Source: Charina bottae
Lineage: Eukaryota; Chordata; Lepidosauria; Squamata; Charinaidae
NCBI GenBank assembly: GCA_023362775.1
Contig: JALMGJ010000008.1
Coordinates: forward strand, 40,711,501 to 40,775,500
Length of the DNA: 64,000 nt
Direction of reading: 5' to 3'
Below, one piece after another: positions 8,342 through 18,613 of the stretch. Made by a program: the position numbers and the translations under genes. The number at the start of each line of letters is the position of its first letter. The stretch's first letter is position 1. The notes below the pieces were generated by a model, which was not told the DNA's origin, searched no databases, and saw nothing but the letters and a program-made list of their open reading frames with translations.

Positions 8342-10689
8342 TACTGGATGTTTGGTTTTTGTACAGCAGATCTGGTAGACCTAGGGATAGTCTACATGGC
8401 TCCTTATAATTGTTACCAGCTTTCAAAAGTCCTTATATTGGACAGACTATAGATGTTAGGATGAAGCTTAGTGGTGATAATCCTGTATATTGTAGTGGTG
8501 TTCCCTTTAATGGGTGTAAATTACAGCTACCTAGATTTCATTTAAATATAAGGAAAAATCTATGCACAACAGTGGAACAGTTTACCTACAGAAGTTGTGG
8601 GTTCTCCATGGATGGTTTAATCAGTTTTTCTGCAGATGACTGGACTAGGTCATCCTTGTGGTCTCTCCCAATTCTACAATTCTGTGATTCTCTGACTTCA
8701 TCATGAACTTTGATGGTATAAAACTGCCAACAGAACTGGAACATAAAAGAATCAGAAAACTGTTGAAAATATCAGCTTACTCTGGATCTGTTGCAATAGA
8801 TAGTCGGAAACAAGAACCCCTAATGAACCTAATAAGAATTGAGGATTCTCTGGAGCCAGGGAATGTTGAGTATCAGTTGAAACAGAAAAATCAGTGGGTG
8901 GGAATGGCAGTGACTGTTCTGGATGTGGACATGACTGGTCAGCTGGAACACTAAATGGATTATTTTATGAGGACAAGGGTACTGTATATGTCAAATGTTT
9001 TAATTGGGGCCCTGTTAGATATGTGCTTTACTTATGACATTTCTACCCTATTCTTTCTTGGTGGATCATGGAGTCACAGTACATATGGTTTCCAGAAGAA
9101 GTTACAAAGAACTTACAACCTCAAGCTATACATGAACTAAAGCAAGTGATAATCTGAGTCAGTCCCATAAGAAATGCATTATTTCTTTTAGCATAATGTG
9201 CTTTGCTCATTCCATTATTCAGTTTTTTTCATTCCATTATTCAGTTTTTTTTTGCCAGTGGTGTGTATTCTTTTAATCCCCAGTGGTATTTTGCATAATG
9301 TTTGTGTTCATAGTAACCAAATAGAAAAATAATAACATCTGCAAGAGTATGTTATGAGCATCCCCCCTTACCCATGCTTTTTCCAGTGTTTGAAACACTG
9401 AGTATAGTGATAAAGCTGTTAATGTTAATTTGTGTTCATGTCTGGGTTTGTTGTTGCTGTTTTATTGACACAGGATTGTGCTGGGTAAATTTTTCAGTGA
9501 GTGCAAATGAAGCTGGCAAGAACAGCAGCAATAAGGAAAACGCTCAGCTTTTCATCTTCCCAATTCAGTGGAAGGCATTAATATTTACTTTAGAAAGCTC
9601 TGGTTTGAGGGTTGGCATGCAAGGTTTTTTTTTTGGAAAAGAAAACACAAATAGATACATATTAAAATAAGAATATTGCTAATAAAATAGGGTCAATGAG
9701 CGATGGTGTGACGTTTAAGCATTTACGAGTCCTCTGGCTATTCCTTTGGAAGTCCTCAGATGGTATTGAATTCAGTTTTGATTAGGTCTGAATTTGGTCT
9801 TTCTTCTTCTTTATAATAATAATAATGAGGTATGAGGCTTATTTTGATCAAGCCTAGAACAAGATGATAAGATTAAAACAGCTGTGATTTTTAAAGATTG
9901 GCCCGTTCTTCGGTCTACTTCATTTTGCTTAAACCTGGGTTCATCCCCACCTGATACCCATTTTGTTCAGTTCTTCATCACTGCTACTTTAATAAGAGAA
10001 GCAGATGCATTAAAATGTGAGCATGAATTTATCCTAACATAGATTTGGTGCTTCCTCAGTCTCCTCTCTGACTTCTGTCATTTCCCTTGTAAATGCTTGT
10101 GTTCTCAAGTTGAACTTGACAGCTGGAACAACTCAAAATGTCTATATCAAGTTTCTCAGAAATCACTTTTGAAGGGGAGTGATCACAATTTGTCAGAGCA
10201 CGCAACGTGGGGCGGCCTGCTCCTTTTTCCAAGACTCCAGTGATCCACGTTCTATGCAGTAAATAGACACTCAAGCAGAGATTAGATAAAATAGCCTATT
10301 TACTTTATATACATACGTAGTCCAAAATACAGTCCAGTAACATCCAACACAGTTACAAATGATAACAGCAACGAGAAGGAATACAGCAACGAGAAGAAAG
10401 AACACAAGAACTTCACTTCTTTTATACAAATACTGACCTATCACGTTATAGGTCACTCTCATCATCTGCCACACCCAACTAAACTATAGCACCTGTAGTA
10501 TGAGTCATTACTGCCACATCATACCTTCAACAATGGCTGCTAATTGGATGACTTGCAGAATATTTTACTTCTCACCTAGATACATCAAGCCTCTCCAGTA
10601 TAATTTATCTATCTGTAAATTCCTGGGTATATACAAACCCCAACACAATTTGTAGCTGAACACATGCTTAATATACCAAGTGCTTTATA

Positions 10690-11285
10690 CTACTTTTTTA
10701 AATAAGAATTTTATTAAGTTTAAAGCAAAGATAAAAACTACAAAAAAGCAAAAAACTACAAAAAAGAGAAAAATAAAAAAAGTGGAAAAACAGAATGTGG
10801 ATGTCAACTTCCGGTGGGGAAAATGCCTGACTGAACAGCCTTATCCACAAGCTCCATGGGGACAGAATTGACAACGCGGGTGTTTTTTGGGCTCAGGCTT
10901 TTACCTGAAGCCAGAGCTTTTTCATGAGTTAAGAAAAAACTCGGAATTATCCCATTTCATCCTCTAAAATGTCGCCTTGAAGCTTACCCTAAGAGAGGCT
11001 TTCTACAACAAGAAAAAGCGGACTCTCTTGGTGCCTATCGTTATTTCTGGATTAATTTCAAAAATCTTTTTTTCTAGTCTCTGGCTTACTTCCCATCTAA
11101 TTTTAAGGTGGACTGAGAATAATTAATAATCTCCCCGTTACTATTTTTGTATTTAATTTGAAATTCACAAACACCAGCACAGTTACAATAAAAAAGAAGA
11201 AAGTCTAGCAAAATTAGCAAAACCTGGCTACCAGTCCTAAAAAACACAGCCTGCAAAAGGTCAACGAACTCAGCTCAACCACCAG
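10690..11285. mobile_element. L1-like LINE remnant, possibly 5'-inverted
   Basis: A T/A-rich start with AATTTTATTAAG reads as an antisense polyadenylated LINE 3' end. A segment beginning near 10805 (CAACTTCCGGTGGGG) resembles an L1 5' start in sense orientation. The opposite orientations would fit a twin-primed 5' inversion. Boundaries and TSD were not established, and no protein domain can be read. Confidence 0.35.
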
Positions 11286-11293
11286 GACATGGG

Positions 11294-11510
11294 AATACTT
11301 CTCACAATGAACATGCTAATCACGCTCAACAGCCACTCGTTAACATTTCAACACAAAAAACCCCACCTAATCTCCTATAACTTAGCTTTATAAATAGAAA
11401 ACAAACATTGCCGCTCTACCTGGGCACAGAGATTTCGCTTCTGTCCGTGCTCCTGCCCTCTGAAGATGCTGGCCACAGATGCTGGCGAAACGTTAGGAAC
11501 CACAACCATG
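11294..11510 (+). mobile_element. PLE terminal fragment with best-preserved hammerhead-like motif
   Basis: Same sequence as 2285-2505 (CTCACAATGAACATGCTAAT, then TCTACCTGGGCACAGAG). The core reads CTGAAGA (11460-11466), one T, GCTGGC (11468-11473), loop, GCTGGC (11481-11486), GAAA (11487-11490), CGTT (11491-11494), AGG. Stem I can form CCT/AGG, and the predicted cut is after 11494. The copy breaks off at about 11510, where hAT-related sequence starts. Confidence 0.6.
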
Positions 11511-11514
11511 GCCT

Positions 11515-11772
11515 CCTCTTCCGGGTTCCCCTGCGACACACCTGGGCCCTTGCCATGACACAGAAATGTGTCGCGACACACAGTTTGGAAAGCTCTGATC
11601 TACAATCACATACAATACAATACATAAAGTACAAGACCGGGGGGCCGGGGGGCGGGGTTTGGAGCCGGCAGCCAATCACATGGGCCGGGGGGCGGGGACT
11701 CCTCATTAGTGTGTCACGAAATTATGCATGGCTAAAAGGCGTGTCACCAACATGAAAAGTTTGGAAAGCCCT
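11515..11772. mobile_element. hAT-like MITE remnants, two right ends
   Basis: Two right termini related to the 3779-4490 element: GTTTGGAAAGCTCTG ending at 11598 and GTTTGGAAAGCCCTG ending at 11772. Both are preceded by GTGTGTCGCGACAC- or GTGTCACC-type subterminal sequence. No matching left termini are visible, so this is a composite of partial copies. Confidence 0.55.
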
Positions 11773-12192
11773 GGCCTACAGAGTTTATGCCAGTTTTGTT
11801 ATTCTTAAGGCAGGGATGGCCTGAATATTTTCTGCATCACCTTGGATAGGTATCTAATTAGAGCTCTTTTTAAATTAGCACTTACTAGCCTATCCTTTTA
11901 ATTAATGAACAGTTTCACCCATTGTATTTAAGATTTTCAATGGCCAAATTAAGTTAAAATTGATATTTGTGTGGGATTGGGGAAGGACCACCTGTACTGT
12001 AGATCTTACCGCAAATCTGAACTCTGTCTATTGTTTTATGGGAAGAACAGATGCCAGATGTTATACTGATTTTGCAAATGGGGAAACATCAGGATTTATG
12101 GTAATGTTGGCTGCCAAAACCTTTTGAACTGTTTGCTAGGGCAAAGTGAAATCAAATGATACTATGAAATGAATCGACACTTAACACATTTT

Positions 12193-12948
12193 GAGCCAGT
12201 TTGGTCTAGTGGTTAAGGTGCTGGGCTAGAAACAAGGAGATTGAGAGTTCTAGTCCCGCCTTAGGCATGAAAGCCGGCTGGGTGACCTTGGGCCAGTCAC
12301 TCTCTCTCAGTCCTAGGAAGGAGCCAATGGGAAACCAGGAGCCTGAGAGTTCTAGTCCCCCCTTAGGCATGAAAGCCGGCTGGGTGACCTTGGGCCAGTC
12401 ACTCTCTCTCAGCCCTAGGAAGGAGCCAATGGCAAACCAGGAGACTGAGAGTTCTAGTCCCCCCTTAGGCATGAAAGCCGGCTGGGTGACCTTGGGCCAG
12501 TCACTCTCTCTCAGCCCTAGGAAGGAGCCAATGGCAAACCAGGAGACTGAGAGTTCTAGTCCCGCCTTAGGCATGAAAGCCGGCTGGGTGACCTTAGGCC
12601 AGTCACTCTCTCTCAGCCCTAGGAAGGAGCCAATGGCAAACCAGGAGACTGAGAGTTCTAGTCCCGCCTTAGGCATGAAAGCCGGCTGGGTGACCTTGGG
12701 CCAGTCACTCTCTCTCAGCCCTAGGAAGAAGCCAATGGCAAACCAGGAGACGGAGAGTTCTAGTCCTGCCTTAGGCATGAAAGCCGGCTGGCTGACCTTG
12801 GGCCAGTCACTCTCTCTCAGCCCAACTCACCTCACAGGGTTGTTGTTGTGGGGAAAATAGGAGGAGGAAGGAGTATTAGGTATGTTTGCCACCTTGAGTT
12901 ATTTATAAAAATAATAAAGGTGAGATAAAAAACAAACAAACAAACAAA
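12193..12948 (+). mobile_element. SINE family B with six 102-bp internal tandem units
   Basis: The tRNA-derived head GAGCCAGTTTGGTCTAGTGG (A box) and the GAGTTCTAGTCCCGCC B-box-like segment are followed by CTTAGGCATGAAAGCCGGCT. That last segment recurs at 12261, 12363, 12465, 12567, 12669 and 12771, exactly 102 bp apart. After the array comes ACCTCACAGGGTTGTTGTTG, then a LINE-like tail with AATAAAGG and an ACAA-rich run. Because 102 is divisible by three, both strands carry open frames of about 190 codons made of 34-residue repeats; these are by-products. Confidence 0.85.
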
Positions 12949-13413
12949 TATTTTGCTAATTGTCAAAAACCACTCATTCTGCTCCTCCCTCCCTCCCACC
13001 CTGGTTATGTGTTGGGGATGCATTACAACAGGAAGGATGCCAGGCATTTCCTCAGCCCCCTTTCTTAATAAATGGAGCTGCTGGAAGAAAAGTCACTTAA
13101 ACCTCTTCTGCCTGCACATTGCCCCACATGGATCACCATAATTTCACATGAGTAAGAACAACGGGGTTTGAAAAGGTCCACATCCATCCTCTCAGAATTG
13201 CTTACAGCAGGGTTGGGCTCGGTGACTTAAAAAGCCCCTTTCAGATACACGAGTCCACACGTTTTATTTACCCAGGTTTGAATTCAGACTCAATCTGTAG
13301 TCTCTTGATGACTTACACTATGCTATACTACGAAACAGAAAATCAGTACAGTAAAAGCAAAAGAACCCACCATGACGTCAAATACAATAATCAGTTTCCA
13401 TATAATTAATATT

Positions 13414-13595
13414 AACCGCCCAGAGTCCCCCTTGGGGGAGATGGAGCGGTGATATAAATCGAATTATAAACAAATTTTAGAGTTATAAATAACTCGAATT
13501 ATAAATAAATATAATCGAATTATAAATAAATTTAGAGTCCCTTGAGGGAGTTGGGCGGTGAGAAATCGAATTAATAAAACAAACAAACAAACAAA
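13414..13595 (+). repeat. L2/CR1-type LINE 3' tail with short tandem repeats
   Basis: ACCGCCCAGAGTCCCCCTTG followed by GGGAGATGG and ATATAAATCGAATTATAAA is the 3' terminus also seen at 31634 and, inverted, at 40060. Here the end unit is re-iterated (a second AGAGTCCCTTGAGGGAG block) and finishes in a CAAA microsatellite. Confidence 0.6.
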
Positions 13596-13689
13596 CAAAC
13601 AAAATATATTGTAACTCATTCAGTGCTTTTTCTTTTGTGATATGTTTGGCTTAGGACTTTCTTCTCTCAATATAAGGAAAAGTGGGAGA

Positions 13690-14064
13690 GTTAGTTAAAT
13701 GCCCCTGAGTCAGGGTTGACTCCTGGCTACCATGTGAACAAATGCCACCCAACTTGATCTGTCCCTGGTGACAATCTGTAGTTCTTCCAGGGACATTCCA
13801 GTGATATCCTTGATCCTTTATATCCATCTTTGCTGTATCTTCTCTTTCCTTCCACCTTGCCAAACTTAATAGTTTTTATAGTCCATCATCCATTCACATC
13901 ACATGCCCAAAGGACATGAGTTTCTGCTTACCTCAAGAGAGCACTCAGCCTTTATTTGGTCCAGGGATAATTGTTTGATTTCTTAGTCATCTTTTCCAAA
14001 TCCATTATTGGAAATCTATTTTTTTTCCTCCCACCCTTTTTGATGGTCCAGTTTTCATAGCTGT
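13690..14064 (-). mobile_element. Older RTE/BovB-like LINE fragment, antisense
   Basis: The reverse strand reads a degraded frame including RTTDCHQGQIKLGGICSHGSQESTLTQGHL, and on the + strand the sequence ends at TAGCTGTACATCAGCACA. The young BovB copy inserted at this terminus. Assignment to the RTE group is tentative. Confidence 0.4.
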
Positions 14065-14075
14065 ACATCAGCACA

Positions 14076-17000
14076 AAACGTGACAAAACGTGGTCCAAAA
14101 CTGGAGGAGGAAATGGCAAACCACTCCAGTATCCTTGCCAAGAAAACCCATGGACAGTATCAAAAGGCTAAAAGATATGACGCCGGAAGATGAGCCCCTC
14201 AGGTCGGAAGGTGTCCAAAATGCTACTGGGGAAGAGCGGAGGGCAATTCCGAGTAGCTCCAGAAAGTGTGAAACGGCTGGGCCAAAGCCGAAAGGACGCT
14301 CAGTTGTGGATGTGTCTGGAAGTGGAAGGAAAGTCCGATGCTGTAAAGAACAATATTGCATAGGAACCTGGAATGTAAGAACTATGAATCAAGGTAAGCT
14401 GGATGTGGTCAAACATGAGATGACAAGATTGAACATCGACATATTGGGAATCAGCGAGCTAAAATGGACAGGAATGGGCGAATTTAATTCAGGAGACCAT
14501 TATATATACTACTGTGGGCAAGAATCCCTTAGAAGAAATGGAGTAGCTCTCATAGTCAATAAAAGAGTGGGAAAGGCAGTACTGGGGTACAACCTCAAAA
14601 ACGACAGAATGCTTTCAGTTCGAATCCAAGGCAAACCATTCAACATCACAGTGATCCAAGTCTATGCCCCAACCACTGATGCCAAAGAAGCTGAAGTTGA
14701 CCGGTTCTATGAAGACCTACAACACCTTCTAGAACTAACACCAAAAAAAGATGTCCTTTTCATCATAGGGGACTGGAATGCTAAGGTAGGAAGTCAAAAA
14801 ATAACCGGAATAACAGGCAAGTTCGGCCTCGGAGTACAAAATGAAGCAGGGCAAAGGCTAATAGAGTTTTGTCAAGAGAACACGCTGGTCATAGCAAACA
14901 CTCTTTTCCAACAACACAAGAGACGACTCTACACATGGACATCACCAGATGGTCAATACCGAAATCAGATTGATTATATACTTTGCAGCCAAAGATGGAG
15001 AAGCTCTATACAATCAGCAAAAACAAGACCTGGAGCTGACTGTGGCTCAGATCATGAGCTTCTTATTGCAAAATTTAGGCTTAAATTGAAGAATGTAGAG
15101 AAAACCACTAGACCACTCAGGTATGACCTAAATCATATCCCTTATGAATATACAGTGGAAGTGAGGAATAGATTTAAAGGATTAGATCTGGTAGACAGAG
15201 TGCCTGAAGAACTATGGATGGAGGTTCGTAACATTGTACAGGAGGCAGCAACTAAAACCATCCCAAAGAAAAAGAAATGCAAGAAAGCAAAGTGGCTGAC
15301 TGATGAGGCTTTACAAATAGCTGAGGAAAGAAGGGAAGCAAAAGGCAAGGGAGAAAGGGAAAGATATAAACAACTGAATGCAGAATTCCAGAGAATAGCA
15401 AGGAGAGATAAGAAGGCCTTCTTAAATGAACAATGCAAAGAAATCGAGGAAAACAATAGAATGGGGAAGACTAGAGATCTCTTCAAGAAAATCGGAGATA
15501 TCAAGGGAACGTTTTGTGCAAAGATGGGCATGATAAAGGACAAAAAAGGCAGGGACCTAACAGAAGCAGAAGAGATTAAGAAGAGGTGGCAAGAATACAC
15601 AGAAGAACTATACAAGAAAGATCTTAATATCCCTGATAAATACGATGGTGTGGTCACTGACCTTGAGCCGGACATCCTAGAGAGTGAAGTCAAGTGGGCC
15701 TTAGGAAGCATTACTAACAACAAAGCTAGCGGAGAAGACAGTATCCCAGCTGAGCTATTTAAAATCCTAAAAGATGATGCTGTTAAAGTGCTGCACTCAA
15801 TATGCCAACAAATTTGGAAAACTCAACAGTGGCCACAGGATTGGAAAAGGTCAGTTTACGTTCCAATTCCAAAGAAAGGCAATGCCAAAGAATGTTCAAA
15901 CTACCGTACAATTGCGCTCATTTCACATGCCAGCAAGGTTATGCTCAAAATCCTACAAGCTAGGCTTCAGCAGCATGTGAACCGAGAACTACCAGAAGTG
16001 CAAGCTGGGTTTCGAAGAGGCAGAGGAACTAGAGATCAGATTGCCAACATTCGCTGGATCATGGAAAAAGCAAGAGAGTTCCAGAAAAACATCTACTTCT
16101 GCTTCATTGACTACGCTAAAGCCTTTGATTGTGTGGATCACAACAAACTGTGGCAAAGTCTTAAAGAGATGGGAGTACCAGACCACCTTACCTGTCTCCT
16201 GAGAAACCTGTATGTGGGTCAAGAAGCAACAGTTAGAACCGGACATGGAACAACCGACTGGTTCAAAACTGGGAAAGGAGTACGACAAGGCTGTATATTA
16301 TCACCCTGCTTATTTAACTTATATGCAGAGTACATCATGAGAAATGCCGGGCTGGATGAATCACAAGCCGGAGTTAAGATTGCCGGGAAAAATATCAACA
16401 ACCTCAGATATGCAGACGATACCACCCTAATGGCAGAAAGTGAAGAGGAACTAAAGAGCCTCTTGATGAGGGTGAAAGAGGAGAGTGCAAAAGCTGGCTT
16501 GAAACTCAACATTAAAAAAACCCAGATCATGGCATCTGGTCCCATCACTTCCTGGCAAATAGAAGGGGAAGAAATGGAAGCAGTGACAGATTTTATTTTC
16601 TTGGGCTCCAAGATCACCGCAGACGGTGACTGCAGCCATGAAATTAAAAGACGCTTGCTCCTTGGAAGGAAAGCTATGGCAAACCTAGACAGCATATTAA
16701 AAAGCAGAGACATCACCTTGCCGACAAAGGTCCGTATAGTTAAAGCTATGGTTTTTCCAGTAGCAATGTATGGCTGTGAGAGTTGGACCATAAGGAAGGC
16801 TGAGCGCCGAAGAATTGATGCTTTCGAGCTGTGGTGCTGGAGAAGACTCTTGAGAGTCCCTTGGACTGCAAGGAGGTCAAACCAGTCAATCCTAAAGGAA
16901 ATCAACCCTGACTGCTCATTGGAAGGACAGATGCTGAAGCTGAAGCTCAAATACTTTGGCCACCTAATGAGAAGAGAGGACTCACTGGAAAAGACCCTGA

Positions 17001-17188
17001 TGCTGGGAAAGACTGTAGGCAAAAGGAGAAGGGGACGGCAGAGGATGAGATGGTTAGATAGCATCACCGATGTAATGAACATGAATTTGAGTAAACTCCG
17101 AGAGACAGTGGAGGACAGGAAGGCCTGGCGTGCTATGGTCCATGAGGTCACGAAGAGTCGGACACGACTGAACGACTGAACAACAACA
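14076..17188 (+). mobile_element. RTE-BovB LINE, near full length, flanked by TSD
   Basis: A 3.1-kb insertion bounded by the perfect 11-bp duplication ACATCAGCACA (14065-14075 and 17189-17199). The 3' end has GTCGGACACGACTGAACGAC followed by (CAA)n, the BovB/RTE microsatellite-type tail. The 5' end has GAGGAAATGGCAAACCACTC and CTTGCCAAGAAAAC, also found in the body of SINE family B, showing that the SINE took sequence from BovB. The length is close to the roughly 3.2 kb of complete BovB. The single ORF is uninterrupted, implying a recent insertion. Confidence 0.93.
14090..17179 (+). CDS. BovB endonuclease/reverse transcriptase ORF, intact, 1029 aa
   Basis: One open frame with no stop or frameshift. 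The N-terminal apurinic-like endonuclease shows GTWNVRT (92-98), ISELKW with Glu 123, GDWNAKVG (227-234) and GSDHELL (SDH 320-322), which are the catalytic motifs of the EEP fold. The reverse transcriptase follows: IPAELFK, then YRTIALIS, then FIDYAKAFDCVDH, then GVRQGCILSPCLFNLY, and the active-site YADDTT at 774-779. The C-terminal part contains VAMYGCESWTIRKAE and ends KSRTRLND. The frame starts 14 bp inside the element. The initiation codon is inferred; a short N-terminal loss cannot be excluded. All catalytic residues expected for target-primed reverse transcription are present. Confidence 0.93.
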   Translation: MVQNWRRKWQTTPVSLPRKPMDSIKRLKDMTPEDEPLRSEGVQNATGEERRAIPSSSRKCETAGPKPKGRSVVDVSGSGRKVRCCKEQYCIGTWNVRTMNQGKLDVVKHEMTRLNIDILGISELKWTGMGEFNSGDHYIYYCGQESLRRNGVALIVNKRVGKAVLGYNLKNDRMLSVRIQGKPFNITVIQVYAPTTDAKEAEVDRFYEDLQHLLELTPKKDVLFIIGDWNAKVGSQKITGITGKFGLGVQNEAGQRLIEFCQENTLVIANTLFQQHKRRLYTWTSPDGQYRNQIDYILCSQRWRSSIQSAKTRPGADCGSDHELLIAKFRLKLKNVEKTTRPLRYDLNHIPYEYTVEVRNRFKGLDLVDRVPEELWMEVRNIVQEAATKTIPKKKKCKKAKWLTDEALQIAEERREAKGKGERERYKQLNAEFQRIARRDKKAFLNEQCKEIEENNRMGKTRDLFKKIGDIKGTFCAKMGMIKDKKGRDLTEAEEIKKRWQEYTEELYKKDLNIPDKYDGVVTDLEPDILESEVKWALGSITNNKASGEDSIPAELFKILKDDAVKVLHSICQQIWKTQQWPQDWKRSVYVPIPKKGNAKECSNYRTIALISHASKVMLKILQARLQQHVNRELPEVQAGFRRGRGTRDQIANIRWIMEKAREFQKNIYFCFIDYAKAFDCVDHNKLWQSLKEMGVPDHLTCLLRNLYVGQEATVRTGHGTTDWFKTGKGVRQGCILSPCLFNLYAEYIMRNAGLDESQAGVKIAGKNINNLRYADDTTLMAESEEELKSLLMRVKEESAKAGLKLNIKKTQIMASGPITSWQIEGEEMEAVTDFIFLGSKITADGDCSHEIKRRLLLGRKAMANLDSILKSRDITLPTKVRIVKAMVFPVAMYGCESWTIRKAERRRIDAFELWCWRRLLRVPWTARRSNQSILKEINPDCSLEGQMLKLKLKYFGHLMRREDSLEKTLMLGKTVGKRRRGRQRMRWLDSITDVMNMNLSKLRETVEDRKAWRAMVHEVTKSRTRLND

Positions 17189-17866
17189 ACATCAGCACAG
17201 GGGAAGGAATATATGTACCTCTGATCTCTGATATATTCTGATCTCTGATCCCATAGTTAATTTGGCACAGTCTTTTCCAGATCCTTTCAAAGACCCTTTC
17301 AAAGAGAGGTCATGTTCCACAAGCCATCAGATCTCCAAAGCTTACTTATCCCAAGTGAAAGAGCCAAGGAAGATACGAACTCTGTAAAGTAGAGTTTTGT
17401 ATAAGGTCCATGTTCGTTCTTGGGGACAAAATTAATTGGGAAGCTATCATTGCTGGCTAACTGTAATTGTTACACAGTCAAACTGTTGAAATAAAAGTAG
17501 TGAACAAAAATGGGTAGGACTGTACTTGACAAGAAAGTAGAAGTTTGAGAGAGAATGCATGCCAAACTACTTCTGGTTGACATACAGTAGGTCAAGGCAT
17601 TCTTCCAGCTGTTTTAAATAATAATTAGCTTGTGATTTTATGCTGAATTCACAAGGTTCCTGAAGAAACTAAACCATCCTTTGATGTACAGCCTGTTATA
17701 AACTTAGTATGAAGTTGAACAAGTGGTTTCCAAGAGGGATGAGAAATGGTATAATTCAAAGGCTAGGCAAGATTGTTATATAGGTTTTTATTCCCTTACT
17801 TGTCTTCCTAAAGGCAGTATCTTCTGGGTGGTTAGACTAAGATTCCCACCAGTCCTGTTCTCAGAT

Positions 17867-18000
17867 GGGATTTATTTATTTATGTATTTATTCATTCGTT
17901 CATTTGATTTATATATCCGTCTATCTCACTTGTATGTGACTCTAGTCAGCTGACAATAAAATACATCAAATATATAAAATACATAGAATACATAAAATAG
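17867..18000 (-). repeat. L2-type LINE 3' end, antisense
   Basis: TTTATTTATTTATGTATTTA with ATTCATTCG, then ATATATCCGTCTATCTCACT and a TACATAAAATA-rich tract. This is the microsatellite-ended terminus of L2-type LINEs read from the opposite strand. It is short and degraded. Confidence 0.45.
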
Positions 18001-18579
18001 ATAACGATGATGAGACTTGGTCAGTAAATATGGGGGGGGGGTTGCTGTGTTTAGAGATCCTACGTTACATGCTGTTGGTTCTTGCTTGCAAAGCTACGTG
18101 CATTTTGCTCTGCAGTTCTTTCATGACAACAGATGTGGTTGGCAATCCAAAAGTGCTTGGCAAGTGAGTTCATAAGAAGAAGAAGGTTCTATATTTAATC
18201 CAGGAAACAAAGGTGGTATCAGTTCTTCCGCTCAGTTTGCAGTGTTCAGTCAAGAGAGTTCCTGATAAGCTTCGATTTATGGTGTGCTGCACAAATGCTT
18301 TGCTCTCCTGGAATGGCCTTGTATAGTAACTCTTTCAAATGTAACCTCTGGCAATGGATCAACTTTGTGCATTTTTGCTGATCTCTGGCCAGCTTTCCCC
18401 CTGGCCTGGCATTTCAAACAGGAGGCTGCCTTCTAAGATGATGGTTTGAAATCTCTCCCTCCAGAATGTTGGGCTTAACTTAAACCCAGACAGATGAATG
18501 GGCCTTGACTCTCAAAAAGCCAGGCAACTTTGCTTATCCATTTTTAGCTTTGTACAAGCCAAAGATGTATCAGCTGGTG

Positions 18580-18613
18580 GTGTGTGCATGTGCGCGCGCG
18601 CACGCACATGCAT
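18580..18613. repeat. Alternating purine-pyrimidine tract (Z-DNA-prone) with palindrome
   Basis: Thirty-four bases of uninterrupted purine/pyrimidine alternation containing TGTGCGCGCGCGCACGCACA. The arms GCATGTGCG (18586-18594) and CGCACATGC (18603-18611) are inverted copies. The composition favours Z-DNA or a small cruciform. Confidence 0.75.

Noticed and set aside
12206..12860. Overlapping 190- and 197-codon frames with 34-residue repeats
   Set aside because: Direct by-product of the 102-bp SINE-internal tandem repeat; both strands are equally open.
12193..12900. CRISPR-like array because of regular repeats
   Set aside because: The whole 102-bp unit is repeated without unique spacers, in a eukaryotic SINE.
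16219..17151. 310-codon antisense frame within the BovB, and a similar one at 15142-15723
   Set aside because: Shadow of the intact sense ORF that carries all catalytic motifs.
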